A stretch of 28,038 nt of DNA, taken from positions 1 to 28,038 of IMG/VR virus record IMGVR_UViG_3300035205_001601, one strand, 5' to 3'. The position numbers and the translations under genes were made by a program. This stretch comes from a virus. Under the pieces are notes generated by a model. That model made no database searches. It worked only from the letters and a program-made list of their open reading frames with translations, and had not been told where the DNA came from. Position 1 is the stretch's first letter, and each line of letters starts with the position of its first letter. Below are positions 1-6,185 of this stretch, in pieces.

Positions 1-126
1 AACGACTTCTTTTTCTTTTTTCCTGCTAAGTGGCTTGATGGCCCACCTATCTTTAGCAACGACTTCTTTTTCTTTTTTCCTGCTAAGTGGCTTGATGGCC
101 CACCTATCTTTAGCAACGACTTCTTT
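1..126. repeat. 57-bp tandem repeat (2 exact copies plus partial third)
   Basis: The word aacgacttcttt recurs at 1, 58 and 115, giving a period of 57 bp (19 codons). The first two units are identical; the third matches for 12 bp and then diverges. The repeat is in frame and encodes a basic 19-residue unit in the minus-strand gene. A degenerate copy of the junction (ITPISRP before KEVV, compared with IKPLSRKKE) precedes the exact copies. The true copy number is unknown because the window begins inside the array. Confidence 0.9.
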
Positions 127-1152
127 GGGCCGTGATATCGGCGTTATACGGTGATACCTGGCCCCGGGGCGGCCCATTTCTTTTTTCTTTGGTCCAAATT
201 TTCTCCAAAGTTTAGTCCAAGTCCGTTCTTCATGTGGCTTCGACATTTGATCAATGCCCCACATACCCAAACCGGCTCCTACGCCAGCTGCTACTGCTGG
301 TAAAACTTCATTGAGTTGTTCTTCTGTAAGTTCTTCATCATGAAGTTCTAATAGAGACATTGCTTCTAGGAATTGTTCTTCATTGAGTTGATCAACATCT
401 AGCGTTTCTACTGCTTCAAAAAATAACTTTGCATCTGCTTCTGCTTCTTCTTGACTTTTGTGTGGTTGTCCTTGTGCTATCCAACCATATGGACCACGAA
501 CATATACTTGAAACCCATGATCTGTTTTTACTATTCTAGCAACTATATCACTTGCGCCTTGTGGACTATATGCCCAAACATCTTCACTAGAATCGGTGTC
601 TTTTTCATCATCCCAGCCGGTGTCTTTATGATGCGACCTTACACCTTTAGTGGGAAATTCCATATCATCTATTTCTTTACTTCTGCCCCAACCAATAGGT
701 GCTTCATTTAAACCTGCTAGTTTTCTCATTCGATTTACATCATCTTTCATAACATCTTGTAATGCATCCCATCGACGTTTACCAAATTCTCCTACACCTT
801 GTAGTTCACGTTTAATACTTGGGCCTTTAACAAACACATCTTTAAGACCTCTTCCTATAGATTGACCTGCGTCATCTAATGAATCTAGATACCATTTTCC
901 GGCCTTTTTAAGTTTTTCTATATAACGATTTGGTTCGTCGCCTTTGTTGGCAGGAATATCTGTAATAAAATCTGTTTGGAGTTGTAGATCAGGATGATCT
1001 TCTAAACGACCAACATATGTTGGCTGTGTATCACCTGGTTTAAGTACCCAGTCATGGCCAATACCTAATTCCCTATCCTTTTTTTCTTGGTCTATACGAG
1101 CACCAGGCTTTAGTGAAGAGTAATGATCTTCTAGTAATTGATTAATTTTCAT
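1..1152 (-). CDS. Putative virion protein, C-terminally incomplete, with 19-residue tandem repeat
   Basis: The frame is open from an ATG at 1152 to the window edge (384 codons, no stop), so the C-terminus is missing. The start lies 9 nt after the TAA of the upstream gene. The N-terminus MKINQLLED resembles the short capsid-targeting peptides of T4 internal head proteins, with a possible L-x-E cleavage site at LLE. The middle is charged. Around residue 280-295 an Ala/Gly-rich stretch (VLPAVAAGVGAGLG) could be a short hydrophobic segment. The last about 45 codons are basic and consist of exact copies of a 19-residue repeat beginning KEVVAKDRW. I do not recognise a catalytic domain. A packaged or structural head protein is an inference from the N-terminus and neighbours. 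Confidence 0.75.
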   Translation of the reverse strand, partial: MKINQLLEDHYSSLKPGARIDQEKKDRELGIGHDWVLKPGDTQPTYVGRLEDHPDLQLQTDFITDIPANKGDEPNRYIEKLKKAGKWYLDSLDDAGQSIGRGLKDVFVKGPSIKRELQGVGEFGKRRWDALQDVMKDDVNRMRKLAGLNEAPIGWGRSKEIDDMEFPTKGVRSHHKDTGWDDEKDTDSSEDVWAYSPQGASDIVARIVKTDHGFQVYVRGPYGWIAQGQPHKSQEEAEADAKLFFEAVETLDVDQLNEEQFLEAMSLLELHDEELTEEQLNEVLPAVAAGVGAGLGMWGIDQMSKPHEERTWTKLWRKFGPKKKEMGRPGARYHRITPISRPKEVVAKDRWAIKPLSRKKEKEVVAKDRWAIKPLSRKKEKEVV

Positions 1153-1663
1153 TGGTTTTATTATCTAATATTTTTAACAATGCATTACCCATAAATTCTC
1201 TTGCAGTTGCTTCTAATTCTGCATCTTCGTCTAGTGCATTTTCTTCATCTTCTTCTTTAGATGCTAAAAGACTTGTAGGTACAGGAGTTGGTGCAGGCCA
1301 CGGAGTTTTATCTTTCTTACGTTTTCTGTATCTGTGCTCCTCTACTTTGTCTTCTTCTATGGGTTTTTCTTTATCTTCTTCTTTTGATTCCATTGGAACT
1401 GCTTCTGGTTCTACGTCCATAGGAACTACTTCTTGTGCTATATTAGAAACCATACTATATTCCATATAATGCTTAACTGCACCCATATAATCAGCGGCTT
1501 TTGTTATTTTTGCCTGCATCCACGGTTCTAATTGATCAGTGTCTCCTATCATTGAATGAAGTTCTCCTGCATATTTTGCAATTTTATACAGTTGAGATTT
1601 GGCCATCCATCCCTCTTCATCTGTAACATCTAGTACACCTTCGCTAATATTTTTATGTTTCAT
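1142..1663 (-). CDS. Conserved-looking marine phage virion-type protein
   Basis: 173 residues. The first about 70 residues form a compact, probably helical domain (SQLYKIAKYAGELHSMI, then QAKITKAADYMGAVKHYMEY), a pattern I associate with proteins of marine T4-like phages whose function is unknown. It is followed by a long acidic/basic low-complexity linker (Glu-Lys-rich, then Pro-rich near residues 120-130) and a short C-terminal helix. The start MKHKNISEG has an I-S-E that could be a prohead-protease type site, but this is weak. A late promoter box lies 28 nt upstream. The gene ends 5 nt before the next start. No enzymatic motif is visible. Confidence 0.8.
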   Translation of the reverse strand: MKHKNISEGVLDVTDEEGWMAKSQLYKIAKYAGELHSMIGDTDQLEPWMQAKITKAADYMGAVKHYMEYSMVSNIAQEVVPMDVEPEAVPMESKEEDKEKPIEEDKVEEHRYRKRKKDKTPWPAPTPVPTSLLASKEEDEENALDEDAELEATAREFMGNALLKILDNKTNEN

Positions 1664-1691
1664 AATATGTTCCTATACCGCTTACTTTAAG

Positions 1692-1699
1692 TATTTATT
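1692..1699 (-). promoter_or_regulatory. T4-like late promoter box AATAAATA
   Basis: On the minus strand the sequence reads GAATAAATACTTAAAGTA, close to the T4 late consensus TATAAATA, 28 nt before the ATG at 1663. It overlaps the stop codon of the preceding gene. The extension ATAAATACTTAAA-GTA is shared with the box at 5025-5032. Confidence 0.55.
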
Positions 1700-2162
1700 C
1701 AATTCCGTCTAATTGTTTGTTCCATTCTGTTACTAGATTGTTATAAGCAGTATCTATACTTTCATCTTCTTCTTCAGGAGCAAATCTACCTAAATAAGCA
1801 TGTTCAGATGACCAATCTTTTTGTCCATCATAGTATTCAGAGTCTTTTTTCTGCCCACTTGCCAAGTATTTGTCAAATGCTTCATCGTAAGATTGTGCAG
1901 GAACTTTATAGTAATGGCTAATTGTTTCTGTTATTTCTATAACATGTACGCCGGATGAATCAGGATCGTAATCATCTACTTTAAAAGGATTTCTAAAGAA
2001 AGGATTATCCTTTGTTAACATTTTATACATAGTAGCACTTCGGCTGGCCGAATCTTCTACTACAGTTTCTTCACGCATGTCGTGTTTAATTTTTTCAAAA
2101 TCGGCACTAGTGATTTGTATATTTTGTCTACCTACCTCGTTTTTTTCATTTGGTATTGTCAT
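1695..2162 (-). CDS. Unknown phage protein
   Basis: 155 residues from the ATG at 2162 (MTIPNEKNEVG). A longer frame opens at 2192, but the internal ATG is preferred: GAAGG sits about 11 nt upstream, within the last codons of the previous gene, and the longer version would overlap that gene by 26 nt. The protein is acidic. A beta-rich middle (GVHVIEITETISHYYKVPA) is followed by a segment reading like a variable-residue-spaced recognition module (SYDEAFDKYLASGQ). No family is recognised. It lies in the block of putative virion genes. Confidence 0.75.
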   Translation of the reverse strand: MTIPNEKNEVGRQNIQITSADFEKIKHDMREETVVEDSASRSATMYKMLTKDNPFFRNPFKVDDYDPDSSGVHVIEITETISHYYKVPAQSYDEAFDKYLASGQKKDSEYYDGQKDWSSEHAYLGRFAPEEEDESIDTAYNNLVTEWNKQLDGIE

Positions 2163-2166
2163 AATA

Positions 2167-2856
2167 TTACTTACCTTCTTGTAAACTATCATTTAAATCC
2201 CATGGACCATAATGTCCATGTTTTAGCATATTAATCATAGTATCATCTTTATTATATGTAGCATATGCTCCCGTTTCTACTTCTATACCGCCCAATTTAT
2301 AGTATTGCTCTTTACGCAATACTACATTATTGCCGTTGCTATTATCTAATACAACATCGCCTTGTTCATTCCACGCATGTTCAAATCGTCTGCCTTCTAA
2401 TTCACCTTGTCCGCGAACAAATGCATGTACTAATTTCATACCATACATTTCTTGCTCTTCAGTTAAGTCGATCATTGCTCTACCTGCTACTTCAAAACAA
2501 TCACCTTTGCCATCTTCTTCAAACAATGCACCCATTTCGTTTAGAAGATTGTTTAATTTAGCTACACCTTCATCTATTATTATTTTCCATACAGGAGATA
2601 AATCTCTACCATCTACAAAACTTTCCCAATTATGAATATTTAAAAATTTTATTGGTAATTCATTATACTCTGCCCAATTATTTGCTTGTTGTAATATCAC
2701 ATTTTTAGGAGCAAGAGGATTTGTAGATTTTGGTATACCTAAATCTAAAAGCATAGAATTAAATTCTCCTAATGCATCCGGATTTTCTGGATGTACACCA
2801 AATTGTGTAATATCTTTAATGAATTGGTCTGATCGTACAAAGCCTTGACGAATCAT
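2167..2856 (-). CDS. Cysteine-peptidase/transglutaminase-like protein (candidate)
   Basis: 229 residues. The C-terminal half carries an ordered Cys-His-Asp pattern: GDCFEVAGR with Cys120 at the start of a predicted helix, RRFEHAWNE with His160, then VVLDNSNG with Asp171, each followed by beta-like sequence. This order and spacing suit papain-like or transglutaminase-like folds. It could be a peptidase, an amidase or an inactive fold member. No signal peptide is seen. The start is supported by AGGA 8 nt before the ATG. It lies 2 nt after the preceding gene, among putative head proteins, so it may act on virion components, though that is inference. Confidence 0.8.
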   Translation of the reverse strand: MIRQGFVRSDQFIKDITQFGVHPENPDALGEFNSMLLDLGIPKSTNPLAPKNVILQQANNWAEYNELPIKFLNIHNWESFVDGRDLSPVWKIIIDEGVAKLNNLLNEMGALFEEDGKGDCFEVAGRAMIDLTEEQEMYGMKLVHAFVRGQGELEGRRFEHAWNEQGDVVLDNSNGNNVVLRKEQYYKLGGIEVETGAYATYNKDDTMINMLKHGHYGPWDLNDSLQEGK

Positions 2857-2858
2857 AA

Positions 2859-3134
2859 TTAAATCCTAGCACCGGATTTACCAAATCTTCCTTGTTCTGC
2901 TCGTCTAAGTAATTCCAGTTGTATATCTTGCCATGTCCCCCGCCCCTGCTGGCGAGCTTTTATCAGTTCGGCGTGTAATTTTTCTAAATCCCAATTTCTA
3001 TATGTCGAAGATCTATCAGCTGATGCTAATAGTGTTTTTGGTTTTTTTCGGCGCGATATTGTACCCATAGGAAAAGCTACAGAAGCAACTCCGCCTGCAC
3101 TAGTACTTTCATTTATTATATCGCGTATTTTCAT
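2859..3134 (-). CDS. Small basic putative internal head protein
   Basis: 91 residues with pI clearly basic. The N-terminus MKIRDIINES resembles a T4-type capsid-targeting peptide with an I-N-E site before Ser. It continues with TSAGGVASVAFPMG, a Gly/Ala/Ser stretch that I associate with processed virion proteins of marine phages. The remainder is Arg/Lys-rich with a helix around residues 47-80 (WDLEKLHAELIKARQQGRG), which could bind DNA. The start overlaps the upstream stop as ATGA. The function is inferred only from N-terminus, charge and position. Confidence 0.78.
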   Translation of the reverse strand: MKIRDIINESTSAGGVASVAFPMGTISRRKKPKTLLASADRSSTYRNWDLEKLHAELIKARQQGRGTWQDIQLELLRRAEQGRFGKSGARI

Positions 3135-3286
3135 TTTTTCCGTTTATTATAACTTGCCCATGCTGTAGCATATGCTCGAGGACAATCACTTTTCCCACCA
3201 CAAAACTTTTGCTTTAACCGTTTTACTTGATCCTCTCGTCCAGGCGGTGCCTTTTCATACATATATACCACTTCATTGATTCTCAT
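3131..3286 (-). CDS. 51-residue basic phage protein
   Basis: A short frame coupled at both ends: its ATG overlaps the upstream TGA (ATGA at 3283-3286) and its TGA overlaps the next ATG (3131-3134). It encodes MRINEVVYMYEKAPPGRED, then a Lys-rich helix, a Cys-x5-Cys pair (FCGGKSDCP) and a C-terminal AYATAWASYNKRKK. The terminal Ala-Trp-Ala-Ser-Tyr-Asn-Lys pattern recurs, from memory, in small proteins of other marine phages. Exact coupling on both sides argues that it is real. Function is unknown; it may be a small DNA-associated or virion protein. Confidence 0.75.
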   Translation of the reverse strand: MRINEVVYMYEKAPPGREDQVKRLKQKFCGGKSDCPRAYATAWASYNKRKK

Positions 3287-4227
3287 CTGTTCATTTCTCC
3301 CCAGTCGTCATTGGAAATATACATGTCTGTATCCGGATCATAATACATACCTTCGATAGGATCATAATAAACTACTCTACCATTACGTGCTCTAAATGGG
3401 CCTTCTAATCCAGGACGTTCACCATAACGTTCTGAGTCTATTGGAGGTAAGGTAATATGTCCTTCATCTACTGTGGGTGGTGGACCATAATCACGTTCCC
3501 AAGGTTTTTGTTTACTCCATTTTACATGTTCTGGTTTAGAATCTACTTCATGAAGTTTTTCTGCCGCATACTTTTTAAGTTCGTCTACTCTATCTTTTGT
3601 ATGTGGACTGTTTCGCCAGTAACTAAACATATATCGTAGTCCGGCAGGTCCTTCTATAAGTTCCATACGCTCATGATAGTTTTCATCTATTTCTGTAATG
3701 ATAGAATTTATCATTTTTATAGCATTTGCAAAGTGATCTATTTCTTCATTAACACTTTCTTTGTTTGCCATATCAATGACAGTATGATGATCATACTGTT
3801 CAGGCTTTGCGCCGTATTCTTGCATATCAGGATCATAGCCATAAAAATGATCTTTTAATTCTGACATTGAAACAATTTGTGGACCAGTACTTTGTGATAT
3901 TAACATAAGATCTTTGCCCCATTCGCCGTGTTCCTGTGCAACTTTTTCTATTTTTGGATGTGTTAAAAGTTCTTGTGCTTGTTTATAAGATGGTATATTT
4001 TTTGCTAATACAGCACCTGCATCACCTTTTGGTTTATAACGACCTTCACCTGTTGCAGGATCACCGGCACCATACCATTCATGATATTGTGCATGCCATA
4101 TAATAGCATAGGGAGCATCGCCTATAGAAGCAACATCTTCTTGCCCGTTATCGTCTTCCCAATCATCATTATGTCTAACAGCCTGAGATCGACCATCTGC
4201 TTCTTGCATTATTTCTTTAAATTTCAT
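3283..4227 (-). CDS. Putative virion protein with capsid-targeting-like N-terminus
   Basis: 314 residues, starting MKFKEIMQEADGR, which fits the pattern of a short basic-hydrophobic peptide followed by x-x-E and a small residue. The first third contains aromatic-rich sequence (YAIIWHAQYHEWYGAGD and TGEGRYKPKGD), followed by a helical middle and a C-terminus rich in Tyr, Asp and Pro (GRVVYYDPIEGMYYDPDTD) that looks like a short repeated YYDP motif. The start overlaps the upstream stop by one base (TAATG). No enzymatic motif is recognised. Packaging into the head is inferred from the N-terminus and neighbours. Confidence 0.8.
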   Translation of the reverse strand: MKFKEIMQEADGRSQAVRHNDDWEDDNGQEDVASIGDAPYAIIWHAQYHEWYGAGDPATGEGRYKPKGDAGAVLAKNIPSYKQAQELLTHPKIEKVAQEHGEWGKDLMLISQSTGPQIVSMSELKDHFYGYDPDMQEYGAKPEQYDHHTVIDMANKESVNEEIDHFANAIKMINSIITEIDENYHERMELIEGPAGLRYMFSYWRNSPHTKDRVDELKKYAAEKLHEVDSKPEHVKWSKQKPWERDYGPPPTVDEGHITLPPIDSERYGERPGLEGPFRARNGRVVYYDPIEGMYYDPDTDMYISNDDWGEMNR

Positions 4228-4997
4228 TAATATTCACCTGAGTAACTTGTATGAAAATCATCTATCGGACCCATATTTTGTACATCTGCTACTTCTAAAG
4301 GTATAAATTCACCTGTCATGGGATTCCACATAAAAAGTTTAAATTGGGGAGTTGTTTCTTGAGTCATGTCACCGCCACATCCACAATTTTCATATACGTG
4401 TACGGATTCTTCGGTGTTTCTAACAGGAATTTTTCTTGCACTCATGTAGCGTTTTAAAAGACCCTGTTTATATGCTGAAGCAAATACTCGCTCAATTATT
4501 TCGACGTCTTCTCTAGTGATTGGATCACGAGAACCTTTACCATCTATTTTATCTAATGCTTTTGCAACAGCAGTAGACAGCTCTATATCTTTTATTCTAG
4601 GAAGTAATTCTGTTACAACATATAGTTTAAAGCGACCTTCGTCGGAATAACCCATTGGGTAACTTTCCTTACCTGTTTTTGGACCAAATGTAACTTTTTC
4701 CTCATCTTCCTTTATTTTAAGTTGGATGATATCTTTAAATTTTGGGGATTCGGCAATCATATCCAAAATTAACTCTTTGGTGTCTTCATCCATTTTCTGA
4801 AGAAGAGCAGTTACTCCATTGGCATTACCTTCTTGAATATAGTTTGCTGTATTGTTATAATTGTTAATGTCTTTTAGACTTTCACCGGTTGAAGATTGTA
4901 AATATTCGTCTGTCTCTTGTGCATAAGTACGAATATTTTCGGCTATACGCCGCAACTGTTCAGCCAATGAACTTTCTATCAGTGAACGAAATTTCAT
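4227..4997 (-). CDS. Putative virion protein with capsid-targeting-like N-terminus
   Basis: 256 residues. The N-terminus MKFRSLIESSLAEQ resembles a T4 internal-protein signal with an L-I-E site before Ser. The body is largely helical and charged; near residue 205 a Cys-rich motif ENCGCGGD could bind a metal or form disulphides. The C-terminus (KLFMWNPMTGEFIPLE) is aromatic. An SD-like TAGGAG lies before the ATG, and a late promoter box lies 27 nt upstream, so this is likely the first gene of a late operon running down to the window start. Function unknown. Confidence 0.8.
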   Translation of the reverse strand: MKFRSLIESSLAEQLRRIAENIRTYAQETDEYLQSSTGESLKDINNYNNTANYIQEGNANGVTALLQKMDEDTKELILDMIAESPKFKDIIQLKIKEDEEKVTFGPKTGKESYPMGYSDEGRFKLYVVTELLPRIKDIELSTAVAKALDKIDGKGSRDPITREDVEIIERVFASAYKQGLLKRYMSARKIPVRNTEESVHVYENCGCGGDMTQETTPQFKLFMWNPMTGEFIPLEVADVQNMGPIDDFHTSYSGEY

Positions 4998-5024
4998 AAT
5001 AAAACTCCTAGAAATACTTTTAAG

Positions 5025-5032
5025 TATTTATC
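5025..5032 (-). promoter_or_regulatory. T4-like late promoter box GATAAATA
   Basis: The minus strand reads TAGATAAATACTTAAAAGTA, 27 nt before the ATG at 4997, with an SD between them. One mismatch from TATAAATA. It would drive the 4997-to-1 virion gene block. Confidence 0.6.
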
Positions 5033-5079
5033 TAGAGAATAATTATTTTCTGAGTAGTTAAAGGAAAGAAGAAGTTGGC

Positions 5080-5155
5080 GCGAATAGTAAAGTGTGGTTG
5101 ATGGTGGAATTTTACTATCCGCTACCCGAGCTCTAGGCTCCTATTAGTTTCTTAT
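5080..5155 (-). ncRNA. Structured leader or small RNA candidate
   Basis: Downstream of a consensus sigma70 promoter (5162-5189) the minus strand forms two stem-loops before any coding start: GAGC/GCTC with a 5-nt loop (5128-5140), and a 12-bp stem with one G-U pair between 5111-5122 and 5080-5091 around a 19-nt loop. The nearest ATG is at 4997, so the RNA is either a long 5' leader of that gene or a separate small RNA. A pyrimidine-rich stretch follows the second stem, but there is no clean U-tract. I do not recognise a known family. Confidence 0.4.
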
Positions 5156-5161
5156 TATTGT

Positions 5162-5189
5162 ATTATACACTATTTTAATGATTTGTCAA
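5162..5189 (-). promoter_or_regulatory. Consensus sigma70 promoter (TTGACA-16-TATAAT)
   Basis: On the minus strand a perfect TTGACA (5184-5189) is followed, after 16 nt, by a perfect TATAAT (5162-5167) preceded by TG. It starts 19 nt beyond the tRNA 3' end, so it would give independent host-polymerase transcription of the structured leader and possibly the 4997 gene. The predicted start is near 5155. Confidence 0.75.
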
Positions 5190-5208
5190 CCATTTTCCGA
5201 TAAATAGT

Positions 5209-5295
5209 TGGCTCCGGGGGGTGGGATCGAACCACCACGTCATTTCAGACACCAGATAAACGGTCTGGCATGTCTACCAATTCCATCACCCCGGA
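5209..5295 (-). tRNA. tRNA with long variable arm and apparent GUU (Asn) anticodon
   Basis: The 87-nt cloverleaf is complete. Its 7-bp acceptor is perfect (TCCGGGG with CCCCGGA), with discriminator G and encoded CCA. The D arm is ATG...CAT with a GG-containing loop. The anticodon stem is CCAGA/TCTGG with loop CCGTTTA. The variable arm has 15 nt with a GTC/GAC stem, and the T arm is GGTGG-TTCGATC-CCACC. The long arm and D loop are Leu/Ser-like, but the loop centre reads GTT, which pairs with Asn codons; no Leu, Ser or Tyr anticodon fits. Position 33 is C instead of the near-universal U. The gene begins 7 nt after the stop of the synthetase-like gene, so both are probably co-transcribed. The amino-acid identity is uncertain. 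Confidence 0.85.
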
Positions 5296-5302
5296 TCATT
5301 TT

Positions 5303-6118
5303 TTATCCAACTACATCAAATGCTCGTATAAGTCGTGTCATTCCAATACCGCCGCCTGTGCGAGGTATGAAATCATAACTTAAAAACTCTTCAAGTTCTG
5401 CTTCTACACGTTCTTTACCAAACTGACCATATAGTAAATCTGCATACATTCCATTACTGATTGTATGGAATTGATCACGCATTTCGTCTGTATCTGAACT
5501 ACGTTCTGCACTACCTATTGTTTCCTGGCCTGCAATTATAACATCTATTTTTGCGGCTGTACCATCACCATTTTGTTTCATATTCCAAAAAGGCGATGTA
5601 TGATTTGGAAAGTTCATTATCATTTGAGCATTACCATATTTTCCGTACATAGCATTTTCTTCTGCATGTGTTAATTCTTCAACGTTGAACTCTATTGCCC
5701 AATCTTCGTAGTTTTTATCTACTATACTACCAAAACCTAAATATGCACATAATTCTATTTCCATTTTATATAAATCATTCATATTGCCAGGCATTTCAAA
5801 TTCAAACATTGGAAATATTAAATCATGTCTACCTTCTATTATATTTGGTTCTTGTCTATAAGATGTGGAGACACAAAAAAAGCCAGGTACTTCTGGCTTT
5901 GATAATAATTCATGTTCTAACCACATTTGGCCTGTTTGTGGAAGCGGCCAAACATTACCGGCGTAATTATAAGTTGAAACTGTTGTTGGATCTTCGCATG
6001 CCGCTAATATGCTTAATCTGTTTTGTGTGTGTACTTCCAAGAAACCTTTTTCTAAAAAAAAGGACCTTAATAGGCCCGTTGCTTCAGTAAATTTTCTTGG
6101 ATCAATTAACTGCGTCAT
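5303..6118 (-). CDS. Class IIb aminoacyl-tRNA synthetase-like enzyme (Asn/Asp type), no anticodon domain
   Basis: 271 residues forming a class II synthetase catalytic core. Motif 1 is near residues 20-35 (EKGFLEVHT). Motif 2 has Arg88-x-Glu90 followed by FPMFEFEM. The amino-acid pocket region GQETIGSAER (197-206) resembles the E-x-x-G-G-S-x-R of AsnRS. Motif 3 is GGGIGMTR with Arg262. The N-terminal OB-fold anticodon-binding domain of AsnRS/AspRS/LysRS is absent, so the protein is much shorter than a normal AsnRS (about 430-470 residues). Two readings are possible: it charges the adjacent tRNA, or, like archaeal AsnRS paralogues lacking the anticodon domain, it makes asparagine. SD AAGGAG precedes the ATG; a CATAAATA box lies 50 nt upstream. 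Confidence 0.85.
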   Translation of the reverse strand: MTQLIDPRKFTEATGLLRSFFLEKGFLEVHTQNRLSILAACEDPTTVSTYNYAGNVWPLPQTGQMWLEHELLSKPEVPGFFCVSTSYRQEPNIIEGRHDLIFPMFEFEMPGNMNDLYKMEIELCAYLGFGSIVDKNYEDWAIEFNVEELTHAEENAMYGKYGNAQMIMNFPNHTSPFWNMKQNGDGTAAKIDVIIAGQETIGSAERSSDTDEMRDQFHTISNGMYADLLYGQFGKERVEAELEEFLSYDFIPRTGGGIGMTRLIRAFDVVG

Positions 6119-6168
6119 TTTTTTCTTTCTCCTTCAGTCAAAAAAAAATCAAACTAATTTCTTTTGTT

Positions 6169-6176
6169 TATTTATG
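6169..6176 (-). promoter_or_regulatory. T4-like late promoter box CATAAATA
   Basis: The minus strand reads GCATAAATAAAC, 50 nt before the ATG of the synthetase-like gene. It would transcribe that gene and the tRNA together. Confidence 0.5.
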
Positions 6177-6185
6177 CAATAAAGA

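Noticed and set aside
1-126. CRISPR array
   Set aside because: The repeat units are directly adjacent without spacers and are in frame with a coding sequence.
451-865. Plus-strand open frames in the first kilobase
   Set aside because: They lie opposite the continuous minus-strand frame from 1152 to the edge, have no SD, and their composition looks like reverse-strand shadow.
2265-2635. Plus-strand open frames opposite the Cys-His-Asp protein
   Set aside because: Two frames overlap each other and the real gene; Leu/Cys/His-rich products are typical shadows of an AT-rich gene.
5209-5295. Annotation as a plain tRNA-Leu or tRNA-Ser
   Set aside because: The long variable arm fits, but no Leu or Ser anticodon can be placed in the 7-nt loop CCGTTTA; only GUU sits at the central positions with all stems intact.
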